A stretch of 64,000 nucleotides of DNA from assembly GCA_903813345.2 (NCBI GenBank), contig CAIIXF020000012.1, positions 9,938,432 through 10,002,431 of the forward strand, given 5' to 3'. Origin of the DNA: Owenia fusiformis (lineage: Eukaryota; Annelida; Polychaeta; Sabellida; Oweniidae). Shown here piece by piece: positions 35,201 through 47,673 of this stretch. How positions within the stretch are numbered: the first letter of the stretch is position 1; each line of letters begins with the position of its first letter. Position numbers and translations under genes: made by a program. The notes beneath the pieces are model-generated. The model had not been told where the DNA came from and did no database searches. It saw nothing but the letters and a program-made list of their open reading frames with translations.

Positions 35201-38200
35201 GCTCATCCGGGTTTTGGATGAAACTGACGTCAGACTGAATAAATTCAAACCGACCAATGGGATGTTTAGACGTAAAGCTCAATGTGATATCCTACAATAG
35301 TTAAATAGATTTACAGTGTAGGCAATAACTCTATTAATATTTATTCAATATAGTTACCGTGATATATAGAAATATAACATGTCAAAATAAAAACGGTGTT
35401 AATCAGTGGTAAAACATGTTCTTTTTGACAAAAACCATAGAATTGGTTTACATGGGAATGACGATTTTCAAAAATTCATCAAAATCGTCAATTTCCGAAT
35501 TGTAACTGAGGAAAAAACGGTGAAAATTTAGAGGCATTGGCGTCAAGTTAAACTTTAGGCAACCCCTTCGAAATAAAATAATTGAAAACTACATTTTTTA
35601 TTCTTACCAACCTGTTTGTCGAATGGAAATTGTCGGAGTTGGAAATTGTGGGAGATCGTTCCAATAATGTGACATTTATCTGTGATGATTGCATTTCCTC
35701 TGGCGTCTAAATCAAACGAACGTTCCCTTGTCTCTGTTATTTCCCCGATTATGTTTTCCATCTGAAGTTTTGGATTCCAAAAGTCGTCCAGATTAAGGAC
35801 ATCCTTAAACATAAATCATGAAACGGTGAAATACCTGTCCGAGTGGAGGGTGGACTTTACTATGAAACGGTGAAATACCTGTCCGCGTGGAGGGGGGACT
35901 TCACTACTTAAACAAAGGTGATACGGTGAAAAACATTTACGCGTGTGGGACGGACTTAACATAAATAAATGTGATTACTTGTAGGAGTTGGACAGACTTT
36001 ATTAGTGAAACAGAGGTGATTCGGTGAAATACTTGGAGGATTAGGGACGGACTTTATAAGTGAAACAAAGGTGATTCGGTGAAATACTTGTAGGAGAAGG
36101 TATGGACTTTATAAGTGAAACAAAGGTGATTCGGTGAAATACTTGGAGGATTAGGGACGGACTTTATCAGTGAAACAAAGGTGATTCGGTGAAATACTTG
36201 TAGGAGAAGGTATGGACTTTATAAGTGAAACAAAGGTGATTCGGTGAAATACTTGGAGGATTAGGAACGGACTTTATAAGTGAAACAAAGTTGATTCGGT
36301 GAAATACTTGTAGGAGAAGGTATGGACTTTATAAGTGAAACAAAGGTGATTCGGTGAAATACTTGGAGGATTAGGGACGGACTTTATCAGTGAAACAAAT
36401 GTGATACGGTGAAATACTTGAAGGATTGTAGACGGACTTTATTAGTGAAAAAAGGTGAAACGGTGAAATACTTGTATGAGTTGGACAGACTTCATTGGTA
36501 AAACAGAGGTGATTCGGTGAAATACTTGTAGGAGAAGGGATGGACTTTATGAGTGAAACAAAGGTGATTCGGTGAAATACTTGTAGGAGAAGGGGACTTT
36601 ATAAGTGAAACGAAGGTGATACGGAGAAATACTTGATGGATTGTAGACGGACTTTATTGGTGAAAAAAGGTGAAACGGTGAAATACTTGTATGAGTTGGG
36701 ACAGACTTTATTAGTGAAATATTTGTGACTTTAGTAGTGGAATAGGACTTCTCGAACCGGATTTTGAAACATTACATAATGCATAGTGCCTCGTTGACTT
36801 AAAAGGGCAGAATCTTATCCTAGTTAAATCCACACCACACCTTAGACAGACAAGCAGAAAAAACTAGATTGTATTCAGACCATATCAAATTTAAACTAGC
36901 TATGATTTAATGTAAATCTATAAATGCAACTTACAAGTACATTTACTTAAACCGGCAGAAGAATCTTTAAAATAAATAGTATTTATGATTTAAAAAAATG
37001 TTAAGTGCATGGACCTCCCTATCTAAAAAAATTGAAGCTTGAAAGAAAATCTCGTCTCGTTATCCAGTTTGACAAGCTCCAGATTATTTCAAAAATCAAA
37101 ATATTTAAATGGGTTATTTAGAATGAAATACAATTATTATAACCCATTTAAGTTTCATTGTACTTACGTTTATCGATATACCATTCAGCTTTGGTTCCTC
37201 CCATTTTGTAACGATGTAAAAGTCTGCCAAGAAACTGCTTTCTACCAAGTTGATATTTCGTATGCGGGAGATAATTACTTTCACCATTACCTGATAGAAT
37301 ATCATCTTGAATTATTACCCATTACATACATATTACACACTCCCCACGAAAAGTTTAACAAACAGAAGTATACTTTTGAAGTACCTGTTATGGAACTGTG
37401 CGGACCCACATTTCGCCACCGTGTGCATACTTTGGGGCAGACGGTGGAGCAAGGTATGGACATATGGTGGGCAAAGCAAATCATAGTTTTATAGCAAGAT
37501 AGCCCCCATCACATTAAATACAAACATTAATTAATCAACTGAAAAGTCAATGCCAAACGTCGGCGAACAGTGAGCCCATAAAGTTAATGTGACTGGTACT
37601 TTAAAGCGTGTCTTTGTTTGGCGATCTTGAAATTATTGTAAATATCCGACTTATTGTCAAGTAAGGTATGTCAATAAAAGCTATGCAAACAAAACTGGAC
37701 TAAGGCCTAAACATAAGGACAAAACTGTAATATTTACATATTCAACAGTTTTTGAGAAATCAATCCAACCTTTGGCATTCTCAGTGGGTTACTTGAATTG
37801 TTTTTATTTGCCTAATAAACTATAACATTGATTGCATAATACCAGCAGAAACAATGCATTAGCGTGCAAAATGTCACCACCTGTCATTAGTGACAGACGT
37901 TATAGTTTGTTACCGACGGCACTTGTGGTGGAGACATGACAATGTATGATAAATAATATTCAAATAGATAATACCATAAATAAATAGTGTTGCTGAAAAT
38001 AATGTAAAATTGGGTAGAGTTCATTGTTTCGATGAATTTGGCGTGAAAGGATACATCTAACTAATTAATAAAGATCAGCAATGCTAAGGGAAATTCAAAT
38101 CATTTTATACTTTGAAACCAATGGGACCAACACGTGTATCCTTCTACGAAAACAACATCTGAATTCATTCTCTTTATTGAAGAACATGGCATTCGAATTG

Positions 38201-38838
38201 TTCGAATTGGTTTTTGACATGTCATTCATATCCTAAACTGATTCAGAAGAGAGGATTCTACAAAGGTCCGCAAAATAATGTAATTATTGGAAGACTTTTA
38301 TGGCAAGCTTGAACATGAATGTGTTCCCATTTGTGAGCCACCCTGTATATACGGTACATGTATACAGGGGTTCTTCTGATTTTCTTTATCCTATCTATTC
38401 TTTTAATTGATATGGTTTCTTAACATTTTTGCGTAAAGTGGAGTTTAAACAGTACTGTTTTTTGCTTATTTTCCGATTTTAACCGTATTAATGTTCTAAG
38501 TTTGAAAAAAGTAACTGACCCCATCGCATGGGCGTAATCATCTTAGAAAACAATTTTGACTAATTTTTTTCATTCTTATATTTGTCAATTTGTCTGCTAA
38601 TTTAAAATAACCTCATCAGCTACGCCTCTTCCATCCCGATTATGGGACACACATTGTCTAATGTTTATATTGCTCAATTCTAACACTAAACTACCATACC
38701 TTTCGGACTAGGTCATAACCAGGTTTAGTGTTCGATACCATCATCATACTGCCTCCATTTATGTGAATCTTAGACATGGCTTCTGTCCAGCTCCCAAATG
38801 GACAAATCACCTGGCTTACAGTTCCACTGTTACTATCC
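32222..38838 (-). CDS. Pentameric ligand-gated ion channel subunit A (Cys-less type; 5' end uncertain)
   Basis: Exons: (38838-38700, tentative), 37290-37168, 35803-35612, 35291-35049, 34337-34179, 33399-33296, 33057-32985, 32673-32626 and 32350-32222 (stop). Landmarks: FLADFYIVTKWEEPKL, FPFDKQDI at the Cys-loop position without cysteines, pre-M1/M1 ILRKPDYYILNYFLVM, M2 HVRMSFSFSITFSALGFKF, M2-M3 ETLPKIPYMTYI, M3 ISNLSVATWHGATYL, M4 YAMWIALGAFTVYHIIYY, then a basic/acidic tail ending LVPSHR. Exon sizes from the second listed exon match channel B one for one, apart from one codon in the M1 exon and the unrelated C-terminal exon. The first listed exon (46 codons, ICPFGSWTEAM) is open and correctly phased, but its homology is not recognised. 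The start codon and signal peptide were not found. It should form pentamers with itself or with B. Confidence 0.86.
33150..33175. repeat. Poly-C tract
   Basis: An uninterrupted run of more than 20 C on the plus strand, in an intron of channel A. A second run of about 15 C is near 34456. Both are candidates for assembly-length error. Confidence 0.9.
34510..34985. repeat. Dispersed interspersed repeat ending in ACGGACGGACGG tract
   Basis: Two similar half-units (AATTTGAAGCAAATTCATCC ... and AATTTGAATCAAATCCGTCA) are followed by CAGACGGACATACGGACGG and a short hairpin (CTCGAACTTCGTTCGGTGGG). Repeats of this layout are frequent in marine invertebrate genomes in my experience. It lies in the intron between the M1 and M2 exons of channel A. 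Confidence 0.6.
35440..35560. repeat. Fragment related to the mariner-type MITE at 29818-30687
   Basis: ACATGGGAATGACGATTTTC, then AAAAATTCATCAAAATCGTC, then TGAGGAAAAAA resembles 30450-30545. Only the inner arm is present. Confidence 0.65.
35819..36730. repeat. 55-bp minisatellite, about 16 copies
   Basis: The unit contains GTGATTCGGTGAAATACTTG and GGACTTTATAAGTGAAACAA. Two unit types, ending GGAGGATTAGGGACGG or TAGGAGAAGGTATGG, alternate in the middle, indicating a higher-order 110-bp repeat. It lies in the intron just upstream of the channel A exon at 35803-35612. Confidence 0.92.
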
Positions 38839-39909
38839 CTAAAACCTCCGGCCGTAATGAATCACTATTTTCCAACTTCGAATGACGTGCCTCTTTTGTT
38901 GTTATCAGGTTAAATAAACTGCATTTAAAGATTGGGAAATGTGATATGTAAAATGTCCAATACTTGTGCGTTGTCAATGTAAAAATCTTTATCTACAAAA
39001 TTAACACAATTGACAAATTATACATGGATGTCCACATAATTGTCAACATAGACCCCAAGGGCAAACGCAGACTACAGAATATAAACGCTTCAGATCCCAA
39101 TACTTTCGACAAGACATTTTAATTCTTGAACTATTGATTCAGTGTACACAGTCTTTTCTTTAATGTGCGAAAAGGATTAAAGACCCTTGCAAAGTCTAGT
39201 TACACTAATAGCGTTTAACTATGAAAAGGTGGTTTATTTGTGGGCGGATGAAAACATGCCTCCGGCCCCAAGTATTTCTATACTCTTAACCCCATTCAGC
39301 TTTATTTGAGCTTTATATAATATACAGTCTTCACTTATGCGTACATGTGAATATGTTTTCTATTGTAGGCGTTTATTCATTCTATGTTATTTTGTAAATA
39401 ATGATTTGCAAAGTCATCCATATGTCGCGAATTTACGAATTTCGTGCAATCAAACTCATATAGTTAATATATAAATTTATTATTATATTACTACCAAAAA
39501 ATGATGACATTTTGTTATTTCCACCATTTTTCGTCACCGCGTTCGACAGTGGCGTCTGTAACAATTATTACACTGTGTATCTTTCAATCCTTTGTTTGTT
39601 ATTGAAAGACGGACACATACATGTGATTTGTATCGATTTGTTCAATATATATTTGAATAATGTGATGATGAAAGAATTATAAGCATAACTATATTGGAAG
39701 GTTGGGCTCGTGCATACGGTGATGCAACTCTCGCATATGACAATGCGAGTTTTGAACGCGATGCTGCAAGTCTCGCAATGCCATATGGTAATGTGAATTT
39801 CGTATCATAATGCTACGCTAGCATGTGTTGCGTAGTTGGATTTTGACATAGAAAAATCCTTAGTCATGGAGCAGAGTTTTCATGGATGCACCATCTTTGA
39901 TTACAATAA
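38839..39909. other. Upstream of channel A; nothing recognised
   Basis: AT-rich, no exon with supporting homology. 39715-39790 repeats short TCTCGCA/ATGCGAG words in both orientations. Confidence 0.4.
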
Positions 39910-40382
39910 TACTGCATCAAATTGAGCGTGGCAGTTGAACGAACAGGGTAAGAGAAAACACGAGTTTTCATCGTTTCAGAAAGATCTGGTCCAGTTTCTA
40001 GATGCTTTTATATGTACTTCTAAATGTCTGTGGCAACATCATAGACAGTGGACTTGACAGAGAATTTCATAGTTAAACCTACACAAACTCATAATGCAGT
40101 ATACGATATAACACGCAGTAACAATGAGGTACAACACGGGAATTTGAATTTTCGTTATACCATATCGCAGGTAAATGTAACCGCGTGTTACACTACATTT
40201 GGAGTTTGTGTATATTTAGCTATGTAATTCACTGTCCAGTTCACTGTCTAGGGTATTATTACAGACATTTACATATAGAAATATTTAGAAACTAGATCAG
40301 AACTTTCTGAAACGATTAAAACATCAGTCTGATCAAATCTCATCACCCTCGTGTTCAACTGTCACGCTAATTTGGTGCAGTG
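39910..40382. mobile_element. Foldback/MITE-like inverted repeat, about 470 bp
   Basis: Ends TACTGCATCAAATTGAGCGTG and its diverged inverse (CACGCTAATTTGGTGCAGT). Inner arms match too (AGTTTCTAGATGCTT with TAGAAACTAGATCAG inverted; AATGTCTGTGGCAAC with ACAGACATT). The centre is near 40145. No coding potential. Confidence 0.72.
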
Positions 40383-41018
40383 CCTGTGAATAAGAGACAG
40401 TGGGAATGTAATTCTGCCAAACTAAAAAATTAAGCAAATACCAAACTGCAATTTCATATTGAAAAAACATGTATCTACATGTCATAAAAAGTGTATAAGC
40501 AATTAGTACAAAGGTAGATCACGTTACCATTCCTTTTCCCGATTATGAATGAAAATCTGTAATTGTGGCGTCTTTATAGAATCTGAAGGCGCAATATTTT
40601 GAACTACCTTTTTCATCAAATATAATAGAAATAAGTATGAACTTATTAGGTCACCATGTTGTCACTTTGGCAACACCAATTTAAGAGTGTAAGAATGTTA
40701 TAATACAGGACACTTAATAAAGTCTAGAGGTGTACATGATATACATTAAGCAAGCGTGTGATAAAACATTTAAGAAAAAACGTATTTTTACCCATTATCT
40801 GTTCCTAATGATATTTAAATTTAACTGCCATCTATCTTACAGGGGAGGGGCTCGGATGACATTTTTGACAACCTTATAACTATACTGCATCTTGTCAAGA
40901 AAGTAAGATAGCTAAGTTACGTCCAAAATTAATAAAACTAATAAAAACTCCACGTCAAGATGTAGTGAAATCTTGTATTATGCAACTAAATAATTTGTCA
41001 TTACAATAAATTGCAAGT

Positions 41019-44000
41019 TCAGTTTTTAGATATGGGCAACATCTTCATTGCTTCTTTCACTTTCTCGACCAAGTCATCGACCATCTTTTCAATTTCGAAC
41101 AATCTCACCCGCAACAAAAAGCTCTGGTCGGGTCCACCAAAAAACGAAGCAACGGCGGTTCCTTCGAGTTCTCTGCTGTCTGCTTTGGCTTGTTTCACGA
41201 GACGTATCCTCTTTATCACAATAATACCATCGAGTCCAACTTCGTTTATCTTTGATCCAACTTCAATCCCGAATCTTTCAAGATTCCTAATTTTTTCATA
41301 GATCTTGCTTGCAGCATCAAACGCAATTCTAATGTAATAAGAAATGAAATTTATGATATCTTAAACGGAGAAATACGTTAATCTAATTATAACAATTTTT
41401 TTAATCATTAATTTGGTTTTACTTGTCTCTTTCTTAACCGACCTTGCTTGTTCTTCTTTTTCCGAAAGATCATCCACGGCACTCTCAGCGTCAGTTAGTG
41501 AATCAGACAAGCGTTTCATCGAATCTTCAAGATCTACAAGATACAAAAACTGATTGAAAGGATTGATTATCCTGTAATAATCATTAAGATGAAATCTCAC
41601 AAAAAACATACAACACATATAAACATTATACATATACCCGTTAGAGTCCTTTTTGCAGCATTCAATAAATTTTCATCGGCTTTTGCTATTTTCATTGCAG
41701 CATCTACAGCCGTCTGTAACACGGGGAGATTTGCTTCTAGTTCTTCCATTGTAGTCTTTGCAATCTGGAAAAAACAAAAGTAGTTAAACAAAGAGAAGTA
41801 CCGCGATTCTTACCCGCGACCGCTGGCCAAGTACGCGTACCAGTTTCCTCATCACATTCCAAGAAAAAATCTTATTTGTATTTTTCATATTTTATTTAAA
41901 GGAATAATTCAAAAACAAAAACATGATTACATACATATAGGCTAATACTGTACATGTTGATAATATAAATTCATCATATGGCAATATTAAAAGTTTGTAT
42001 TCTCACGCAAATCATATTTTTTCAATGTGTTCTTAAATAATTACTCAGAATTCTACACTTGGGAAAGATGTTGACACCTCCTCTTTTTATCATGCTTCAT
42101 TAAAATTGCTCCTTGTGCTCTCTTAACTACATCAGAACACCAATTTTGAAATAACATTTTTTATTCAATGATGATAGCTGAAATTAAATTTTAAAAAATC
42201 GTTGTGAAAATGCTCTCTCAACTTTAGCCACGGTATTGATCCAATCAAAAAATTGGATTTTGAACAGGTTTAGATAGTTTGAATGTTGGCCTATTAACGG
42301 ATCAAGGAGCTGTTCAAAATGATTACAGAACGCAGCAAAGAAAAAACATCTAAGACTACACGAGTCATGAGGAAAACAAACCCAACTATCTCATTACAAT
42401 ATAATGTAGTCTCTACTTACTGCCAATTCTTCTCTGCATTGTTGCCTCGCTGCATCTTTATCATTGCATAAGGCACGTTTCGAAACATTCCTTTTCTTTT
42501 TAGCTATTTTTTCTCTCGCCCATTCGAGACCCTCTAACGCCTTTTCTTTCAACCACTCTCTCTTCTCTTCAATATTTTCCCTGATTTCTCTACCTTTCTC
42601 TCGAATCCTTTCTGCAATATTTTCTCGGATTTCTCTAGCTTTCTCTCGAATTCCCTCTCTTCTTTCCTCTATCCATTCTCTAATCCTTCCACGTCTAAGA
42701 CGTCGAAGTTTCACATTATTACTTTGTTGGTTGTGTTTGAACCCATTATCTATAAAAAGGGGGGATGCTAAATGCAGGCTAGAAATACAAAATACCTGAG
42801 TGACAAGCTATGTTGGTCATTTTATATTAATACGGATTGTCGTCGAAAGATTTGTCCATCTTAGAGAGCATGCTATTTTTTATAAAAATTATAAAAACAA
42901 ATCATCATGTAAGGCTTCCACTTAAATTAGCTACTTTTAACTTGGCAATAATTAATCCTAGCGTTATTGGACTTCAAACAGAAATGAAGGTTATCCGCAA
43001 AAAATATACTCCTTGTATGAATTAGTTAATTTTCTTTGATATAACGAGTCATATGATATAGCATAATTTGTAAAAAAAATTTAATGTTTTTATTAAAAGT
43101 AGCATGTTCCCCAAGCTGGACACATCTTTCGAAGACATCCCTTGTTAATAAAATGACCAACATAGCTTCCGTGTCACTTCAGTTTTTTGTAAATTTTTAA
43201 AATCCATGCAACCATGGAGGTGTAGATCAATGTTTGAACTGAAGGAATGAATCCTGTGTGGTGATTAACAGAAACGATCGTAACGTTAATATTCATTGGT
43301 CTATTGTTCTGTACTACTGTATATATGACATCATTATATCAAAAGTTAAAACATCTGTTTCGAGAATTCCTATCTTTGTGACTTCCCTTTATATAGCCAT
43401 TCCGGTTAACTGTAGACCATTATAAGTAAATGGAATTGTCATTAGTACATAATATAATGAAATGTGACCATGGAGAAGAAAAAGGCAAAAATAAGTTTTC
43501 ACATATTGCGACAAAAAGTCAAGATATGTGAAATTGAGATCCAAATCCTAAAACAACTTCATTATAGCAATAGGCACTTCAAACGACCAATGCTAATATG
43601 ACTACCTAATATAATTCAGTATTCTGATTGGTCATATAGTATCTACATTCTGTACGCATGCGTAAACTACTCACCTAATATTGCACGCAGTGTTCTACTA
43701 CTGGGTGATCGCAAAAAGCTACTCGATTCTGCCTTGTCAATTTTGACTTCTGAGAAACGTGGGTGGAGGTCCGTTGAACCTAAAGCAATAATAATTTGCA
43801 GATGTTTATTGTAGCAGTGCATCTTTTAATATCAATATAATGTATTTAATGAATTTCAGCATTTACCTTTAAATACCATATTACTAGGGTCATGAGTTAA
43901 AGTCTATATTTACCGGAAATAATGTAGATGTTTTTTTTATTATAGTATCGACAGATGTTCTTTGTAATTTTTCAGATTAAGGGGACTTGTGCAAATTCAA

Positions 44001-46841
44001 ATTCATAAGTTTATTCCACACTTCACTGTTAAACTGTAATTTGTGGTCAATGATCATTTGGGTAAAAGCTATCAAGGTAAAAGAGGTCCAATGTCACTTC
44101 AGATATGAAATAACTACTATAAGCAAAAAGGATTCGAAAAAAGTCCAAGGAATTCTGAAAATGGACATGTGACATAAATTACGTGATTATATCGGGTTTG
44201 TAATGTGTAATTTTAATATCTGATGCGGCATACTAGATTGAAAAAGTATCTGATAACTATTTTATGTGCATTATATTTTAAAGGTCAGAGACAATAAAAA
44301 AGCGTGGAATGACTCACGTTTGCAGATAGATGGGCAAAGCTCCTCTAAATTTTGGATTTCTTCCCGAACTTCCTTTATCTTTTGTTTGGACGCTGAAAGA
44401 TCAGCAGTCGTGTTCCTCAGTGACTGAAGTGATACCTCATATTTTTCTTCTAACTGAATGACCTCATCATTCTGTTTGTCGATCTGTTTGGTTGCCTCAT
44501 TCATTGACTTCTGGATGCGGTCAACCTAGGGCAGAGAAAATAGAAAGTGTAAGATGGGACAAAATGTTAAATCTATCTGAACTAAATTTCCCTCCACACA
44601 TATATCCAGAAATATATGCGCCAGACATGACAATCAAAAATAGGGTAGAGACGTCCAATGAACTTTATCATTGGAATCTTTAATGAAAGAGCCATGGTTC
44701 AAACTTCCGAAAGGTTTTGATTAGAGCTTGTGATTCTATTTCATCAGCACATTTATTCTAAAATGATGAGCAGTCACTTTAAATATCTATTGTTGTTGAA
44801 ATTGGATTGATCATCGTGTTTTTACATATATTACGTATAAATGAATAATTTGATGTTGATGATTATGAAAATTCATGTAATTAAAATACCTGGTCGGTTT
44901 CTTTATGTAATTTAGCGGCTATTTCCAGAGCTTCATCACCAAGTTTGTCAACTTTATCCTGGGCCTTTTTAACACTTTCTATTGCCTTATTGCTAATCTT
45001 ATAGAGGGCTTCCATAACTTTTTCTTCCAAAGTGTCCAAAATGGTTTGGTTAAGATCTGTTGTTGTTTCGATACCGTTAGCGTCATCTGTTTGGTCATCC
45101 CCTGCAGTTTGATCATTATTTTCTTTATTAGTAATAATCATTTTTTCTGGAGTATGACATTTTTTAACATGAGGATAAATAAACAAATGAAAAACTCTAT
45201 AATTAAAACTTTGAATCAATTTTCCTCATTTAGATTTAAAAATATTTAATAAACACCCCAGTCTTCCAAAAAATCTATTTCAAGACTTGTTTGATATCAA
45301 CATTAATGTTCATCATCATTACACAAGACAGTTGCATTATTTTCATATCCCTAAATTTTCCCTTCGCTGTCTAGGTTCTAATCTTTGGAATGCTCTACCA
45401 GATGAAATTAAAAAATGCTCCACTCTAAATATTTTCAAATCTTCATATAAAAAACTACTCATCTATTGATAATGTATAATAGCAATATCATACTGTATTG
45501 TTGATTTTATACTGGTACCTGATTTTTTGTAACATTTCTACATTGTACATTCTTAAATTAATTGTTAATACCATTTTATATACCTACATGTAACATAATA
45601 TAAGTGCTTTCTTTTATATGTAGTCTAGATGTCATTTTAAAAAAATCTGTTAAACCGCTAGGGTGTCTAGCGGCTTGTTTTTATAGTGTATATTATAAAA
45701 GAATTATGAAATAAATAAATCTAATTGAATTGAATTGATAAATACAGCACGCCCGGTGATCGGACAGAATGAACGGAGGGGATGCGGCAATTTCTCCAAG
45801 AAAATTCAACACATCTATCTGGAAGATTTATTTTTGCAAGAAAAGGTTTGCAATTGAATTGCTAATTGAATAGGTGCACGTTATGGTTCCTTCCTTATAG
45901 AAATTTTTGAACTGACACGCTTCAAAGATAATATGAGATCTATCAAAAAAGGTGTATCGTCACTAACGTGCAAAAGTCAATGGTTTGCTATAAATCAGGT
46001 AACAATGGTCTACATGACCTGTAATAAATACTTACAAGGGATGTAATGTCACCGTTGCCTTTTCAAAATTAGCTACTATACGTTATTTAAGAAATAATCG
46101 AAAACATTTAAATTGAACAAGTATACACGAATTCCCGTAATTGAAAAAAATGAACTCAGTAACTTAGTAAGAAACTAGATGTTACAACTCTAAAGATACA
46201 TGTCTCGACAGAATTAACACAGGGGCACTATTTAACAGAAACATAAAAAATAGTTTTAACTTTTATCAAAGTGCTGAATACAACTTATATCAAAGTTATC
46301 AGGGTAAAGGTATCATGATTATATACTTGATAAATGCTCATTCGTTAGTATTCTAATTAAAAATTGCATGGAGAAGCCGATCTGAAACTCCGAGTGGTTG
46401 TGAATACTACAAAATTGTATATGAAAACAAAAGATTTTGGAAATACTATATAAAATATCAGAATTGAATTCTAAGGTTTTACATAACTGTCTTCCTTGTG
46501 AATACATTTTAAATATGTTAATGTATATATTGCACTGTCAGTCATCTGATAAAACATACACCCATGTTGTATATTTTGCAAGAAATCTATTGGCTTATAG
46601 AAAATTATAGGCAATACTATGAAAATTGACATTGTTCTAGGGTATAATTGTATTGTTCTAGAGTTTGATGAAAATAACAAGAACACTACACTGAGAAATA
46701 TTACGCCAATTATAGCAAAATTATACATTATTAATTTTATAAACATAATATGAAAAATGACTTACGCAGCTGTAGTCCCGTCGCCGACGGTGAAAATGCA
46801 AAAACTGCAACGAAGACGCAAAAGAGCAAAGTCGAATCCAT
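41019..46841 (-). CDS. Secreted charged coiled-coil protein (500 residues), unrecognised
   Basis: Eight phase-consistent exons: 46841-46766, 45146-44890, 44525-44318, 43779-43675, 42749-42421, 41764-41638, 41533-41443 and 41328-41019; total 1503 nt including stop. Exon 1 is a clean signal peptide (MDSTLLFCVFVAVFAFSPS). Exons 2-3 form a long heptad-type helix (ALYKISNKAIESVKKAQDKV; QKIKEVREEIQNLEE) with a Cys pair at CPSIC. Exon 5 encodes a highly charged Arg/Glu helix with tandem 15-residue repeats of the form REKxREIRENIxExx. Exons 6-8 return to amphipathic helices and end with a short predicted beta region (GLDGIIVIKRIRLV ... TAVASFFGG). That helix-plus-GLxGIIxIxxI pattern recalls large extracellular invertebrate coiled-coil proteins, from memory only. 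The donor after exon 7 (AG|GTCGGT) is the weakest join. Function unknown; an extracellular structural role is a guess. Confidence 0.75.
45237..45739 (+). mobile_element. 3' fragment of the CR1/Jockey-like LINE family
   Basis: About 500 bp nearly identical to 22855-23375: NLFQDLFDI, HYTRQLHYFHIPK, LWNALP, FKSSYKKLLIY, the same 3' UTR and an ATTGAATTGA-type tail. Small indels separate the copies (loss of CSKL; deletion of ACATATACCCACT). It lies in intron 1 of the coiled-coil gene, opposite to the gene. Confidence 0.9.
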
Positions 46842-47673
46842 CTTTACGCAGTGTGCTCGCAGCCTGGATCCTTGATGTGACTAAAAACGCTGACGACGAA
46901 CTGTGAATTTAATACCACAATTGCCACGTTTGTCACGATTGTACATTGTTATTTTAGAATATTGCCATCGTTTGCAATATTCCATTCAATGAAACAGTCG
47001 TGCAACATTAATGCTATAATTATACATATGAAAGAAGACTATGTGACTTCCGTGGCATAATTGATAACAATTATATATTTTTATCTTTTAATGGGCGTAC
47101 ATGAATGTTCAACTGAACTGATGGCATAAAGGTGTTTAAATAAAGGCGTATAGCAATGGGTTTCAACATTGTATCGATGAACAATCGGTATTTTTATGGA
47201 TAATTCTATTTCAAATCTAATGTCATACATTCATGAATTAAGTTGTTGAAATATAAAGCGTGAAACAATGAAAAGTATCATCCATGAATTGAACAACCGG
47301 TATATGTTAAATATCACTATGTTTTTATGAATCATTTTATTTCAAAATCTATTTCATATATTCGACTCAAAACGTGTTTTACAATCATGCCCAAGGAGAT
47401 AAGGCTCGAATATAATTAAAGCGAAATATAATGGTTGGTATCTCAGTGCAACTTTATAGAAACTTGAATCATATAGAAACTATCATGGATTTTGCGGCTT
47501 CTCCCCATATCCCTATATCACGTTAACGTTTCAGTTGCAACCACGGGATAGTCTATTAGTCGTATTGATATATTTGCTGGTATGTCCAGGAATAATCTAT
47601 CTAAGGACACATTATGGCTAAATAAAGAGGAATATGGTAATCCCGAAACCTGTATATCTTGATTTGACAATTG
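46842..47673. other. Intergenic; 5' flank of the coiled-coil gene
   Basis: No exon or clear repeat seen. It presumably carries the promoter of the coiled-coil gene and the 3' end of the mucin-like gene. Confidence 0.4.

Noticed and set aside
42464-42799. Ser/Phe-rich plus-strand frame
   Set aside because: Complement of the Arg/Glu-rich exon of the coiled-coil gene.
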